Shown in pieces: positions 45,713 to 58,549 of a DNA stretch of 64,000 bases. Each line of letters begins with the position of its first letter. Within the stretch, counting starts at the first letter, position 1. The notes beneath the pieces are model-generated. The model made no database searches. It was not told where the DNA came from and was given only the letters and a program-made list of their open reading frames with translations. Source of the DNA: Aquilaria yunnanensis (lineage: Eukaryota > Streptophyta > Magnoliopsida > Malvales > Thymelaeaceae); the NCBI GenBank assembly GCA_039654915.1, contig CM077597.1, forward strand, positions 30,912,001 through 30,976,000, read 5' to 3'. A program made the position numbers and the translations under genes.

Positions 45713-47300
45713 CTAGTTAAAATAAATTTAAATGGTTGTTTTGGACTTACCTGCTCTAATTGAGAGCAATTTGGGTTTAGTAAACCAAAATTTAAGAGGA
45801 CATTCAATTTGGACATCAAGAAATCTACAATATCAAAATCTCCTTTCACCTACAATTTATAATATAATATATTAGAAAATTATTAGTTAATAATTTTTTA
45901 TTTCTAGATATTTCCAAACTGAAATAAAGAAAGAATGACCAATAGTTAAAGAATTTGAACATATTTAATACATGTTTGCAAAACCTAAAATGCTTGGCTA
46001 TATAATTCACCAAGCATTATAGGGTAAAGTAGTGCACTAGTACTCCAAAGAGATTGCGATAATCTATAGACTAGAAATTTTTGTTCTAAACATATATAGT
46101 TTGGTAAATTCTTGAAAGTTTAAAGTGTAAATTGTGATTTTAGCCTAAAAACCACTATCAAAGGAGTTGCCACTTGCTACCCTATTTATTAGTCACTAAA
46201 AGAATCACAGTCTTTGTAACTTCACGGGTTCTGTATTTATTCGAGAACTTAAGGATAAAAGTTTCGGTACATGTAAATTATGAGTATTTTTTTATGTTGT
46301 AATGATCAACCTTCAAAACTAGGAAAATATCTCACTTCAATCTTAATATTAGTATACTTATTTTTCATTTTCTTTTTGTAAGTCAACTATAAAAGCCATT
46401 AATCTTATTCTAAAGCTTCAGCCCAAGTGGTTGAGGCTTAAGACACCAAGGTGGAAGTGTTGGAATTTAATGAGCAAGAGTGATTACTAAATTTTGTAAA
46501 ATCACTAAGATATACTTGTTGTACCGTTAACTAGTATGGTCTCACCATATGTTGGTGCTGTCATACAAACTCACATCATTGCTTTTAACATTAACTAGAG
46601 GTAGTTAAGTGATTAGAATGACGTGGTACATGTGTGTGACACATCATCACCTTTGAATCAATAGAAAGATGTCATGTTGTGATTATGTGACATGTACATG
46701 TACGCCTTGACATATAGGATAACTGCTTAGTAACAACCCATAACTATTTATATTATGATGAGATATAACTTTTAGATGAAAGAATATGTCTACCCCAACA
46801 TATATGACCCTTGGGGAGGAAATTATCCACCATAACTACTCCGGTTAATGAAATAATATGAATTTTATTGAAGAGTCATGTTTTAGCCAAATTTAACAAC
46901 TTTTAAAATGTGATTATGGCCTTGATTTAAGGAAACACAACTTTTAGAAGAGTTATGGCTCTATGGCAGAACCAACAAATCTCTTCTAAGAGTGGTTATT
47001 ACCTTATTTCAAGGAAAAAAGTTTTGGGTGGATAAGGATATCTTTTGGTAACCTAGTACAACTTTTAATGAAGAGTTGTGACTCTTTTATCAAGGATTAT
47101 AACCCTCCATAAGTGTCAATTCACCCCCGTAGTAGAATTGTGCAAATAAGGTTGCTAACACAACTTCTAGAGGCTATACTTCTTCTATTTCACTCCACAC
47201 ACTTTTCTCTCATCATAAAGAGAATTATGGTCAAGTATTGGGTGTAAACCACATACTTAGTTACTTGTTTTTAAGCTAATTAAATATATGATCCTTGGTA
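45713..47300. other. No gene recognised; possible part of an LTR
   Basis: AT-rich. From about 46457 (TGTTGGAATTTAATGAGC) to the solo LTR at 47306 it could be the first part of a copia-type LTR that resumes after the insertion and ends near 48889 before a PBS-like site. This is inference only. A CCCAAGTGGTTGAGGC sequence at about 46427 resembles a pol III A box but has no clear B box after it. Confidence 0.3.
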
Positions 47301-47305
47301 TTTAC

Positions 47306-48722
47306 TGTTAGTGTTGTGCCCAAAAAGCCAATCATGAGATGATTGTATTTTTGCACATTGAGTCATGATATTTTATTGAGGCATTAATCCAGCAATTTTG
47401 TTTGTTGTTTTGTTTCTGCGTAACGTAATAAACATAATTGTAAACCCTAGAATAATGATATTCTTAAACGTCCCTAGTCTAGTATTATTGTGGAGCGGGT
47501 TGCAATAATATATAATGACTAGCATATGTGGAGACTAATATGAGATATGTAGTCTACATATGGGTACAAGTTGGAGAACTTGTGTACTGGACCGACCCAC
47601 CATGAGAACACTTCATGGATCGTTATATGAGTGTCATAAGTGATTCTCATAGTGATCATGGTATATGTAGTCCTTCGACCTAAGATCAGCAAGGTTCCCT
47701 ACATGTGAGTCACATACTTTGATACTTTCCTTTGTTGCTCGTAACTGAGTGAACTTGAAGGAGGTCATTGGGTATGTCACATATCATGCGGAGGGATTTG
47801 TATGATCAAGATGGGATTTGTCCCTCCTATGTAACGGGAGTGATATCTTTAGGCCCCTTGATAGAGTGAGACTTAGAAAATGCATGGCCATGCTCCGATG
47901 AGTTGATATATGATATCAATGTCGTCAGTTTAAGTTGGTCTACTCGGTAATCAAGAAACCAAAGATTGGGCTATACGAGAGTGACACATTCCATGTCTTG
48001 TGCTTAGTCTTGATATCTTGGACAAAGGGACAATGGCATATATCGGTGATGATCATAAAGGTTTAGTCGATTCACCGACAATCTTGTCACTTGGGTAGCA
48101 ATGATGTGTTGCAAGACACCGCTCATTGCTTATGATCATAAATGTGATTTATGATCATTGCCAACATGGCAAGAGCCTATTAGGTCGCACACATAAAGCT
48201 ATTTGGATCATTAGAGTGCATGGGCTAATTATTTGGGTTATGGTTTCACTTTAATTTCGTATTAATAATGGGCCAAGAAGTTGAGCCATTATTAAGCCCG
48301 AAATTAAATCCTAATTGGATTAGGGCTTTGAAACCCATTAGGCCTGGAAGTTGAGTCTCACTATAAATACAACTTTTAAGTGAGAAATTCGCAGGTCTCC
48401 TTGCCCTAGCCTCCCAAAAGGACAGCTGCACTCTTCTCTTGCAATTCCTTGGAGGACGCAAGCTAGCACTGCGAGCGCAAGAGAAACGCATCTGCCGGGA
48501 CGCAGGTGGAAGCGTGGTGATCCCGAGAGGCTCGTGTGGATACCATAGAGAGCCTGAACACATCAACTGTTCAGGTTTTGTGATTCGACTCTACAGTTGA
48601 GTGAGAGATCTCAACCGAAATTAGGTATGAAATTTTCGAACACCCGGTTTACCCCGTTTCACTTGGATCCTGGAGGGTTTCGGTTAAATTCCGCTGCGCT
48701 GTTTGGCTCCCGAAACCCAACA
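47306..48722 (+). mobile_element. Solo LTR, copia family X, copy 3
   Basis: 1,417 bp, plus orientation, from TGTTAGTGTTGTGCCC to GAAACCCAACA, with the perfect 5-bp duplication tttac (47301-47305 and 48723-48727). TATA box at 48362-48368 and palindrome at 48132-48158. Same family as the inner copia at 30576-37502. Confidence 0.95.
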
Positions 48723-49970
48723 TTTACAATTAGTCACGTCTTCCACAACATGCTTAAAGACATGTCTTTCATTAAAGAGACTATCGCTCGGTTCTTCAGT
48801 GATAACCAAGTACGCCTTAATTTTTTATTTATTTTATATCTTATAAATTAAAGTGTTTACTAGTTGTACACTAAATTTCCTTCATTGGTATCAAAGCCAT
48901 TGGTTCAGTATGCATGCTCCCTTATACAACCTTAGGTTATTTGAAAATCTTTTACATGCTATACTAATATGATCGACTTTAACTCTAATCTATATGCTAA
49001 GATTTAGTTTTAGTTACTAAATCTAAAATCTATATACATGTTTACACTTGGTAAATGCACTAAGTTAACTAAAAGCTATGGTGATAAGTATATAGATTAT
49101 TTTGGTGTAATCAGCCTTGTGTGCATGCAATTTGTGTATCTTTTTTTAACTTTATACTCTTAAAAGTTTGTTTGTGCACATTGGTAAGTTGAATTGCATA
49201 TATATTTTTGCATTATTGACTTTGTGTCAATAATAGCTATTTAAATGTATATACAAGACAATTTAAGACAATTAAACTAAAATAATGAAAACTTGTCAAA
49301 ACAGATTTGATTACATGTGCATGAACATGTTTTTTGTTTGTTTTGGAATGGATAATTTGTTTTATTTTACTTATGCTTGAAATTGTTTTATTACGATAAT
49401 ATATGCACAAGTCTAATGTACTAATTATTATATGTTGTAGATTTCTAACTTCATAAGTAGAGTTATCAATAAACAAAGTTTAGATCTAAAACTTGATGAT
49501 GATGAAGAATTCATCATATACAAAGATTTTCAGGGAGTGCTAAGTGAAATAGAGTTATTAATCACCATGTTTGAAGTTTTTAGGAAAGGCAAACTAAATG
49601 TTTAGTCTGTAATTGCAAAAAGACCTAAGCAAATGGTTGCTTAGTGACTAATGTACATAGTTTCTCGTTCTCCTCAAACTATACATTATATGTAGTGTAT
49701 ACATTTTGACCAAATCAAAATTCTTTGTAAATTGGTGATTTAGGGGTCAAAACTCACATTTATTGTGAGAAGAATTGTTTAAAAGGACATATGTGTCTTT
49801 GGTAAACCAATCTTCAAGTTAGACGATGAAGAGTTGGTCATGTGACATTATTCAGTGAAAAATATACATTTGTTATGCAATATGTACTTAGTTTAAAGAA
49901 CGTTCCTCTTAAATTCTTTGTATAGATCTTGGCTGCCATGCAAATTTCCACTACACATGATGTTTTATCT
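48723..49970. other. No gene recognised; PBS-like site at 48890
   Basis: TTGGTATCAAAGCC (about 48890-48903) resembles the initiator methionine tRNA primer-binding site of copia elements. It suggests that the DNA before it is an LTR end and what follows is a decayed internal region. No gag or pol motif is readable downstream. Confidence 0.35.
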
Positions 49971-49979
49971 TAGTGATAA

Positions 49980-50104
49980 GTCCAAAGGTTGACGATACCC
50001 CCCAAACTTGAGTAAAATGGACAAGTCAAACCTTTAACTTAGACTCGGTAAAAAAAAAAACCGCAAACTTATGACAATAGAGTGACTTAGTCCAAAAAGG
50101 ATGG
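49980..50104 (+). repeat. Left TIR of the MULE
   Basis: Shares with the inverted right end the blocks CCAAAGG/CCAAAAGG, CCCCCAAACTTGAGTAAAA, CAAACTTAT and AATAGAGTGACTTAGTCCAA in the same order. Confidence 0.85.
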
Positions 50105-50779
50105 GAGATGCATGCATGCTCGTCATGAAAGGGACGCTGTCAACATTTACAAGTTTGTAAAGGAAAAATATAAGGAATTGGAGCGAGATAAAAGAGAGTT
50201 GGTGCTAAAGTATTCTGACTAATTAAAGATAACAATAGATGGAGAAGACCATAGGGGAGACAATAAATCTGAAGCAAATTCAGACTATAGGAGAAGGACA
50301 AAGCTTTAAAAATAAAGGCATGGAGATGAAACCCAATTTTGCTTCTTTTATAGGCTATTGTTTCTGTTCGCATGAGAAAAAAAGTATTTTTTTGATTTAG
50401 TGTTCACATGAGAAATAAAAGGACAGGGCATTGGTGTCTGTTGTTGTCTAATTACACAAACACTTATTTCTTGGGGTACAAATGATGATTGTGAATTTAA
50501 TTTATGTTAATGATTGGGAATATCAATTACAAAGGCACTAATTAAGGATGGGTTTTTGTGATTTTAAAATTTTGTACACCTGGAACTTTAAAATGGTTCA
50601 TTTCATGCTAATTGTGTCTCATGGTGGTCAATTTACTGGAGGAAAAACAAAAAGTGGATATGTCAATGATAGTATATGTGAAAGAGAATTTGATGAAGAT
50701 GTAATTTTTTATTGGTGTGTTTAGGATGTTAAAGATATTGGGTACAATGTGAATGATATTAAATCAATGTACTATAAAG

Positions 50780-52297
50780 CTAGGTTATTAAAACATGCTT
50801 TGAAACATAAAATCATACTTTTTTACGACTTAACCAACAAAATCTGTTTCAAATAGCAATGGAAATTTACTAGAGGCTAGAATCGTATGGAAATGTGACT
50901 TTAAACATAAAAATGCTAGAATCGCGAGTCTGCCCGACTCTAGGACAAAACAACAATTCTTTAAAAATTGAGCAAAACCGTTGGGCTTTTAGCCCATTAG
51001 CCTCCCAAAGAGCCTAAAGATCACATTTAAATAATTCTTCTCCTGCAAGGACCTTAAATAACTTTGAGATCCTTGCTCCGTCTTTGTTTCATCCATGTGG
51101 GATGAAAAAACAAGAAATAAAGAACCACCCACCCGTTCTTGTCGAAGCTCGTTCACTAGGCTGATTTATAGCTCCGACTACTCAATTACTGCTCTTACTC
51201 TGTCCATGTGGGACGAGAATAAACAAGCACATTATCACCCAAACAGAATCATGAAGATCATGAATATCACTTTGGCTCAACCACAACCTTAACAAAGATA
51301 TGAAGTTGTTAACAAAGATACAAAAAATTAAATGGAGGGCAATCTTCCAACCTTGCAACAAAACGTAGTTTACCTTCGCTACTTTCTCCATTATATAATT
51401 TCAGAACCTTCTTTCTTTCTCCTACTTTGTCCATGTGGGACAAGGAAAAAGAAATAAAGAGCCTTAAGTGAGCATGGCCTCCTCTTTCACCCAAGCCATT
51501 TTATGACCTTTCAAGACCCTACTCCCCTTCTAGCTCTCCCATGTGGGACAAAAAGCTCGTAGCACATAGGTAATAAAGCATGGCCTCCCTACTAGAGAAT
51601 GAAGCCCCTACTTGTGCATTTTAAGAGCTCAGGGGACTCAACTCCTTTACGCCTATCCATGTGGCATAAGGGAACAAACAGAACACTATCAAACCATCTT
51701 TGATCCTACCTTGCTTATAACCTCATACAATCAATTTCTGTGTTATGACGTCCATGTAGGATGAGAAAAGCCTAGCTGGATTTAGTTGGACAGCTTAGCC
51801 TCTGTACTTTCGGACTCCCAATCTATTGAAAACTCCGTCCATGTGGGACAAAAACAAAGCAGCATCATGAACCAACAAGAAAACAACAATGAGCAACTTA
51901 TTCATACGACTGAGAATAGCCATACATATGTACCACAAGTCTAGATTCCTACTTTGCACTTCACCCTTAGGGGATGAGAACACATAAGCAATAACTTCAT
52001 TTTTCCTTCGCCTGGTTAGTTTGGCTTGCCTTATCTTTTAAAGATCCTTCTATCCTTATTCCCTTGTTCTTCCATCCATGTGGGATTAAGGAGAAATACT
52101 TGAACATGAAATTGAACACTCCTTCTTTGTTTTTACATAGCCTCAAACTACCAATTTTCCTCTTAATTAATCCTTGTAGTTCAAGCTAACAAACTTATTA
52201 GCTAATGATATCGAGCTTTTAGTAACATTTTTTTACCATTTTACGACTATAGAAAAACCAAAATGATTCTAGGTAGAATCCGATTTTAATAACCTTG
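50780..52297. mobile_element. hAT-like element inserted in the MULE transposase
   Basis: 1,518 bp. The left end reads CTAGGTTATTAAAA, and the inverted right end CAAGGTTATTAAAA (13 of 14). A perfect 8-bp duplication, ctataaag, lies at 50772-50779 and 52298-52305 and falls inside a YYK codon run of the transposase, so the empty site is clear. C-A-R-N-G-type ends with 8 bp point to hAT. No transposase. The interior carries eight copies of a TCCATGTGGGA motif. Confidence 0.85.
51090..52090. repeat. Periodic TCCATGTGGGAYRA motif, eight copies
   Basis: Copies lie at about 51092, 51201, 51430, 51538, 51656, 51748, 51837 and 52073, spaced roughly 90-120 bp (two gaps are about double). All are in the same orientation. 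The DNA between them is only weakly alike, with recurring CTTTATAACCT and AAGAGCCT-like words. It looks like a diverged tandem array of units of about 100 bp in which the motif has been kept best. Confidence 0.7.
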
Positions 52298-55221
52298 CTA
52301 TAAAGTACCTAGTTGCAAGTTTAATGAGGGTTTAAGATTATTACATGATGATGCTAGTACACTTGACATGGTAAAATATGCTATCCAGAATGGGGAGATG
52401 GATTTATATATTGAACATTATAATGGTGGCCATATGAGTCATAATGGACAGGGGACAAATGAGAAAATCTCTAGATACCATGTTGGTTGGGAAGTAAATG
52501 GAAGAGCAAGAGACAAGGTCGAACCTAATGGTGCTTCACAACAATGGTCTAATTCAAAGATTTATGAAGTGTTTGACAAGGTGCTTCCTAAATTAGAGGT
52601 TGGAGTTTTCAATACTGATCGTAGTTACAGCAGTGAATAGAAAAATGAAAAAAATCAAAAAGGTGTTGCTACAATTGAGGTTAGTGATGATGAGGTTAAT
52701 AGTAGTGCTGATGATGGAGATGATTCAAAAATAGATCGAGATGAGGAGCTTAGTAAACTTGACCTCACCTTACAGTTGGATGAAGATGAAGAGCGTACAA
52801 ATGTAATCCAAATAGAAATGACGTACTTTGACAAATAAATAATATTAAAAAAACCAAGGGATTAACACAAGACTAGGGGAAAGCATCTTGTTTTGAGATG
52901 ACTAAGGATGAGTGTGAAGAGTCCCTTGGGAGGGATTTCTTGTCAATTCTAATCCTGGAAGTTACATCTACTGATGATGAAGGGTTCGATGTTGGTTCAA
53001 GAAAAGAAAAGGTGTAGCCTAGGTATGATGAGAAAGCTAAAGTATGTCACATTGAGTTAGGGATGCTATTCAAGGGTTATCTTTAATCCAGGAGAGTTTT
53101 GATAAAATTAAGCATACAAATAAAATGTGACTTTGTTTATATCAAAAATGAGAAGAAAAAAATCAGAGTAAAAAATAAGACCAATGGGTGTCCATGGAAA
53201 ATTTATGCTTCATTAGAAAGGCCAAGAAATGATTTTCAAGTGAAGCTGTGCAATATAGATCACACTTGCCATTAAATTTGTGGTATTTCAATGTGCACAT
53301 ATATTTGGATGGTAGAGGAGTTAAGAGAGTTGATTCCTGGACATTTAGGCTTCAAACCCTCATATGTTCAGCATCATGTCTCAAATCAGTTTAACATTGA
53401 TTTCTCACTACATCAAAGTAAGATGACTAAAGCAAGGGTGACTCATGAGTTAAAAAGGGATGTGGCCCATGAATATGCTAAGTTAGATGATTATGCACAT
53501 GCTCTAAGGGTTGTAAATCTGGATAGCACAATTTCAATAAAAGTTATACATGAAAATATAGGAAAAGACCCTTTGTTCAAAAGGTTTTATGTGTGCTTCA
53601 TAGCACTGAAAAAAAAAAGCTTTCTAAAATGATGCAGACCTTATTTGGGGATTAATGGTTGTTTTTTAAAGAAGTGGTTAAAGGACACCTGTTAACTGTA
53701 GTGGGGAAGGATAGAAATAACCAAATGTTTCCACTATCTTAGGTTGTTGTCGAAGTGGAATGCTTGGATTCATGGACCTAGTTCCTAGAGCATTTGAAAG
53801 GTGATATTGAAACGTGTGATGGTAAAGGATGAACATTTATGTTTGATCAACAAAAGGTTCCATTTTGTTTTTTCTTTTCAGAATTTACTACATTTTAATT
53901 ATGTTTGATTTTTAATGGCTTGCATTCATAATTAATTTTGCCTGTTTTATTTCCTCCAGGGATTGGTTAATGTCATTGCATAAATTTCCCCTTAAGTAGA
54001 GCATAGGTATTGTGCATGACATATATTTAGCAACTAATACTCAAATTTAAGAGATGACACTTTTAGGGATGCATTCCATGCATGTGCTAAGTCAACAAAT
54101 GAAACTGAATTTAAAATGAACCTGGCATTGGAGAAATTAAATGAAGGTATAGTGGTTGCAACCATAAGCATTGATCCTAAGAAGTGGTGTAGAGCATACT
54201 TTGATAAAAGCTCAAAATGTGATTCGGTTGAAAACAATTGTTCTGAAGGGTTCTACATTGTGTTTATTGGTGTTAGGTTTAAGCTTATAATATTTATGCT
54301 AGAGGCAAAAAGGCAGTTTGTTATGAAAAGACAAGTGGATAGGAGACTATTTGCTGTAAAGTAGCGTGTCGAATATGGAGGCTGAGTAAAAGAAAAATTG
54401 ATGAAAAATGTTAATAGCAATTACGAATGGTGTGTGAGGTGGAATGGTTAAAATTAGTATGAGGTGTTATGTGGATTGGATCAATTCTCAATGCATCTAG
54501 ATATCAAATGTTGTGTTGTAAAGGATGACAATTATTAAGAATTCCCTGTATTCATGCCTATTGAGCGATATTATTTAGGAAAGAGAAACCAGAAGATTAC
54601 GTAGTGAAATGGTATACAAGAGACATGTTTTTGTGATTGTATGCATGTTCAATCAGGGCCATGTCTGGAGAAGATATATGGGAGGATAGTGGATTTGGGT
54701 ACATTAAGCCTCCACTAATAAGACCAATGCTCGAGAGGTTGGGAAACAATAGAATAAAGTCAAGGAATGAACCTCAAAAGAAGAACAACAAGCTTAGTAG
54801 ATATGGTCAAATAATGACATGTTCCAAGTGCAAATAATGTGGACATAGTAAAAAAGGTGTTGATCTACTGATTTTGTATGAACATTTAAGGATCAAACAA
54901 GTTTCAACATGTTCATTCTTGTAAGTTAACTTATACTTTATGAGTTATCCAATAATGTGATTGTCATTGAAGGTTGTTATTTTTAATTTATTTGGTAAGT
55001 TTGAAAACTCAAGGTCGACGAGTCAAGTGAATGTAGTTTCAAGTGACAACAAAAACAGAGGAAAAGGTGCAGTCCAAACTAGAGGTGGTAGACAAAGATG
55101 AACCAGGGGAGGTGCTATAGGTAAAGGAAAAGGACGACATAAGGGAAGTGTTGTTGTTGACAGCCAAGGTAGACATCTTTACGACATGGCCCTGTACACA
55201 CATGATAATGAGAAAAATTAT

Positions 55222-56649
55222 GGCTTAACTGCATGGTTGGTCCCTTAACTTTGGTGACTCAAGCGAGTTGGTCCTTTAAGTATGACCCAATATGACTTAA
55301 TCCCTAAGCTTTGAGAAATTGGGTGATTTAGTCCCTAAGTAGACGGTGACTCAATTGTAAAACATGTCAAAGTGCCTAATTTGAAAAATAGATAACATTA
55401 GTGGCCAGATAAAATATATAAGGCAAAACAGATGACTAACTTGAGGGTTTTACAATTTAAATGACTGGATCTTCTTCTCCAATGCGAATACAACGACTTC
55501 TGTCTTTGTTCTACCAATTACCACCGTCTCGCGCGGCTAGTCTTTTTTTGGTCCTCAACTCCTCGTCATAGTCCGCCTATGAACCAAAATACCAATCCCC
55601 AAATCGATTCTGGTGTGAATAGAAGAAATAACAATAAAATCAGTAATTTCTAAGGAAATAATAGAGATCTTCGCAAAAACCCAAATCCCAATCATGTAAT
55701 CGGTTCCTGGTTACCTTTTTTAATTTCTAGTGATTTAATGTTTCTATTATTTTTAATGAAAATTTCTAATTATTTTGTTCTTTTTCTGACGATTTGTGAG
55801 ATTTGAATTGGTTCATGGTGCTGTTCGAGATAAACTGGCAGAGAAAACATGTTGCTCGATTTTCCATTTTCCTGCCTTTTTCCTTCATCCCTCCGATCTC
55901 GCTAACCAGAATCTCCTTGAACCTTCTAATCTCGCTAACCACGTACGAGTCTGAGAGCAGCAGCACCCACTCAGCATAGATCACCTCCACGATCCTCAGG
56001 CTCGCTACCTCGTACACGCTTGGGCACAAACAGAACAAAAATTGAGATCTTTATGAGCCAAGTAAGAAACATGAATAGGCTGTGGCGGCGAGGAGCCGAG
56101 GAAGAAACAAGGATTGCAATTACATAGCTGGGTTCATCGACCTTATCTTCAATCATCACTAGCGTCAGGTGGCAGCGCCGGCGATGGTCAAGAATGACAA
56201 AGGCAGCGAACAATTGGAGATAGAAAGAATCCGGGTTGTGCGACGGTGGTTTTGGGTTCATTAAGGGGTGGGAAGCTTTATCCATACAGCCATCCACAGC
56301 TCCCCGGAAGCCAAAGAGAATTCGGCAAGAGAGAGAGAGAGAGATGACGATGGAAGTGGCTGGAAAACAGTAAGGGCCGGTCGTAACTTAATCCTTTGCA
56401 AGCAGAGTATCTGGACTAAGTTTACTAAGTTGCAAATATATAATATATCTTGACACAACCAAATAGAGTTTAGTGTCTGATAGCATAATTTCGTCCTAGC
56501 AAGCTTCTAACGCCGTACCTCAATCCGTTAGCAAAGGGACTAAGTCGCGCCATTTTTCAAAGTTAGAGGACTAAGTCATGCTGAGTCAAAATTTAGGGAC
56601 TAACTCGTGCGAGTTGATAAAGTTAAGTGACCATACATGCATTTAGGCC
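55222..56649. mobile_element. Smaller MULE with long TIRs and GC-rich interior (possible Pack-MULE)
   Basis: 1,428 bp with a perfect 9-bp duplication, aaaaattat (55213-55221 and 56650-56658). The left end reads GGCTTAACTGCATGGTTGG and the inverted right end GGCCTAAATGCATGTATGG. Inverted similarity continues about 115 bp through TTAGTCCCTAA-type blocks. The interior (about 55480-56360) is richer in GC than its surroundings and has overlapping minus-strand open frames (55766-56038, 55971-56297) that I cannot assign. A GA microsatellite lies at about 56326-56343. Host gene capture is possible but not shown. It sits in the 3' part of the larger MULE. Confidence 0.85.
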
Positions 56650-57414
56650 AAAAATTATTGATGTAAGTTGTGCTTTATGGAATTTCAATTATTCCAATTT
56701 TAATATGTCTTTAAGATTTTAATTTTGTTGCCTTCATTGACTTTGCAATATGGAATGCTTATTCAGACTTTCTTATGAAGATATTCAAGTTGATGATTTT
56801 TTAAAGACTTGATTACGTCTTTCGTGGAGTTGTTCATACTTTATATTTTGCAACACTTTTGATAATTTTTTGAATATTATGATCTATTGAAATAACTAAT
56901 TGTTGAGAATTAATGGCAAGGCCAGTTGTTAGTGACTGATATGTAAAATCAGCTATTATATAAAGGGAAGGTTGATTTTGGGGTATATAATTAATTCTGT
57001 TATTGTTAATGTCCAAAGGTTAGTGCATGCCTGCTTCAATTATGTGGTTTTGTTATATTGGTTCTTAAAGCCTCTGTACAATTAGTGCATGCATGCTTCT
57101 ATTATATTAAGCAGGTTAGTGCATGCTTGCTTTTGTGATGCATCTAATTGGACATTGAACCTATACTTATCTTAAACAAAATCAGCTCGTAAAGGAAACA
57201 TATGTCCAATACTTGCAGGCCTAGATCATACACCAATGTTGATCAAAATACCAATTTCACTCCAATTATGAGCATTTTATACATAGTATTTTTTGCCAAA
57301 ATTACAATTTTAGTACTAGGCCAACATCAACTGACCATTGCTGAATCTCAAACTTAAACCAATACAAAAACTTACAACATAAACAAATAAGACAATATCT
57401 CTTAAAAAGATACT

Positions 57415-58340
57415 TTATTTACAACCATTATCCGAAGCACACTTTAATGCTTTCACATTCTCCTACAAAGTACTAATCCTGTCAACAATCTTAGTGCAAA
57501 CAACTTCCTTGCTTGCATATTTCCGATCACCAATAACCTTTTTTAACACAAATTTGAGCTTTTTATTCTCTACTTCAGCCCTTTTCTCCATGCTTAATAG
57601 CTCCTTAATGGCATCTGCTGCACGCTGGCTCATTTTTTGATCAATCTAGTGTAGGCAATGATAGCCTTCCTTTGAAACTATGGATGACCCCCTTTAAAAT
57701 TTGTAACAAAAATCCCATATTGTTCCAATTTATAATGAAATAATCAATGACATTTACCTTTAATTAATTAGAACATATACGATCTATTTAAGGCAACTAC
57801 AATCAAAACCAGAGCATGAAAAATGAGGCATATCAATTTTACCTTATTGCAGACAACTGAATATGATGCACCCTAAATTAGATGAACCTTCAACTTTACA
57901 ACAGTTAAAACCAATCACTAAAATTGGGCATGGACTTGATTGAACCTGCCTCCTCTAGTTGATTAGAACCAACATACCCAAAATTCACTTAACAGCGAAT
58001 TCAACTCCTTTGGCTATAACAACGGAAAACATCCTTCCTTCAGGTAATCTTATGAAACCAATGAAAAGATTCTTTCCATACAACAAACATTGAAAATCAT
58101 AATCTTTATATTACCTTATAATTTGGGCACCCATAACCATTTACCAACATTCTTCATTTCTTTCCATTCCATTTACTCATTTATAGGAATCCACAGAAAC
58201 ATTGGCATCTCACCTTGCTGCCATCATCCAATTTCCCACTTGCTTACCCTCCACAACTATAGGATGACTATGACATCATGGTTCGACAATGGATTTCACC
58301 AAAATCAGGAGAGAATGGCTCAACAGACTTAGTGTCTGGC
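57415..58340 (-). pseudogene. Second gene of the MULE: possible GRF-type zinc-finger protein (decayed)
   Basis: On the minus strand, exon-like text at about 58115-58230 includes RCQCFCGFL and, after a stop, GCPNYK, which resembles the CxCG...GRxFxGCPNY pattern of plant GRF-type zinc-finger proteins. After about 440 bp (probably an intron plus decay) a second part at about 57420-57640 encodes SQRAADAIKELLSMEKRAEV followed by a lysine-rich helical stretch, fitting the coiled coil that often follows. It faces the transposase gene, as mudrB faces mudrA in MuDR, though it is not similar to mudrB as far as I can see. Stops are present. The family call is tentative. Confidence 0.4.
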
Positions 58341-58430
58341 GAACCCTAACTTTATTTTGGCTTCTGTGAATTAAGGGTTCATGTCTACTTGCTATAAGTC
58401 CCCAACTAAAATTGACAACATCGAGTCCTC

Positions 58431-58549
58431 TATCCAAATTGGACTAAGTCACTCTATTATTATAAGTTTGGTTTCTCTTTGCTAAATTTGATTAAGGGGT
58501 TTATTCATTTGTTTTACTCAAGTTTGGGGGCTATTGACACCTTTTGGCC
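58431..58549 (-). repeat. Right TIR of the MULE
   Basis: Inverse of the left TIR, ending CACCTTTTGGCC. The flanking 9-bp sequence follows at 58550. Confidence 0.85.

Larger units (their letters stand above)
50592..55180 (+). pseudogene. mudrA-like MULE transposase (decayed, interrupted)
   Basis: This would be the transposase that cuts and inserts the element. N-terminal part, 50592-50779: HGGQFTGGKTKSGYVND, up to SMYYK, where the hAT element interrupts; it resumes at 52306 with VPSCKFNEGLRLLHDDAS-like text. The DNA-binding (Mu-type) domain lies at about 53110-53280 (NGCPWKIYASLE). From 53400 come QSKMTKARVTHELKRDVAHE, FKRFYVCFIALKK and, after a frame change, GINGCFLKK and NNQMFPL, the MULE domain. 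The C-terminal part has NEGIVVATISIDPKKWCRAY, KCDSVENNCSEGF and a zinc-knuckle region (MTCSKCKYCGHSKKG, about 54815), then a Gly/Arg-rich tail. Several stops and frame changes are present. Confidence 0.85.
49980..58549 (+). mobile_element. MULE (Mutator-like element) with long TIRs, two genes and two nested insertions
   Basis: Terminal inverted repeats of about 120-125 bp (49980-50104 and 58431-58549) bound 8,570 bp. Flanking 9-bp sequences, tagtgataa (49971-49979) and tagtgatta (58550-58558), match at 8 of 9 positions, the length typical of Mutator transposition. Inside are a plus-strand mudrA-like transposase and, facing it, a minus-strand second gene. A hAT element (50780-52297) and a smaller MULE (55222-56649) have inserted later. 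Removing them and their duplications leaves about 5.6 kb. Transposase stops show that it is dead. Confidence 0.85.

Noticed and set aside
46424..46490. A-box-like CCCAAGTGGTTGAGGC
   Set aside because: No convincing B box, tail or target duplication follows it.
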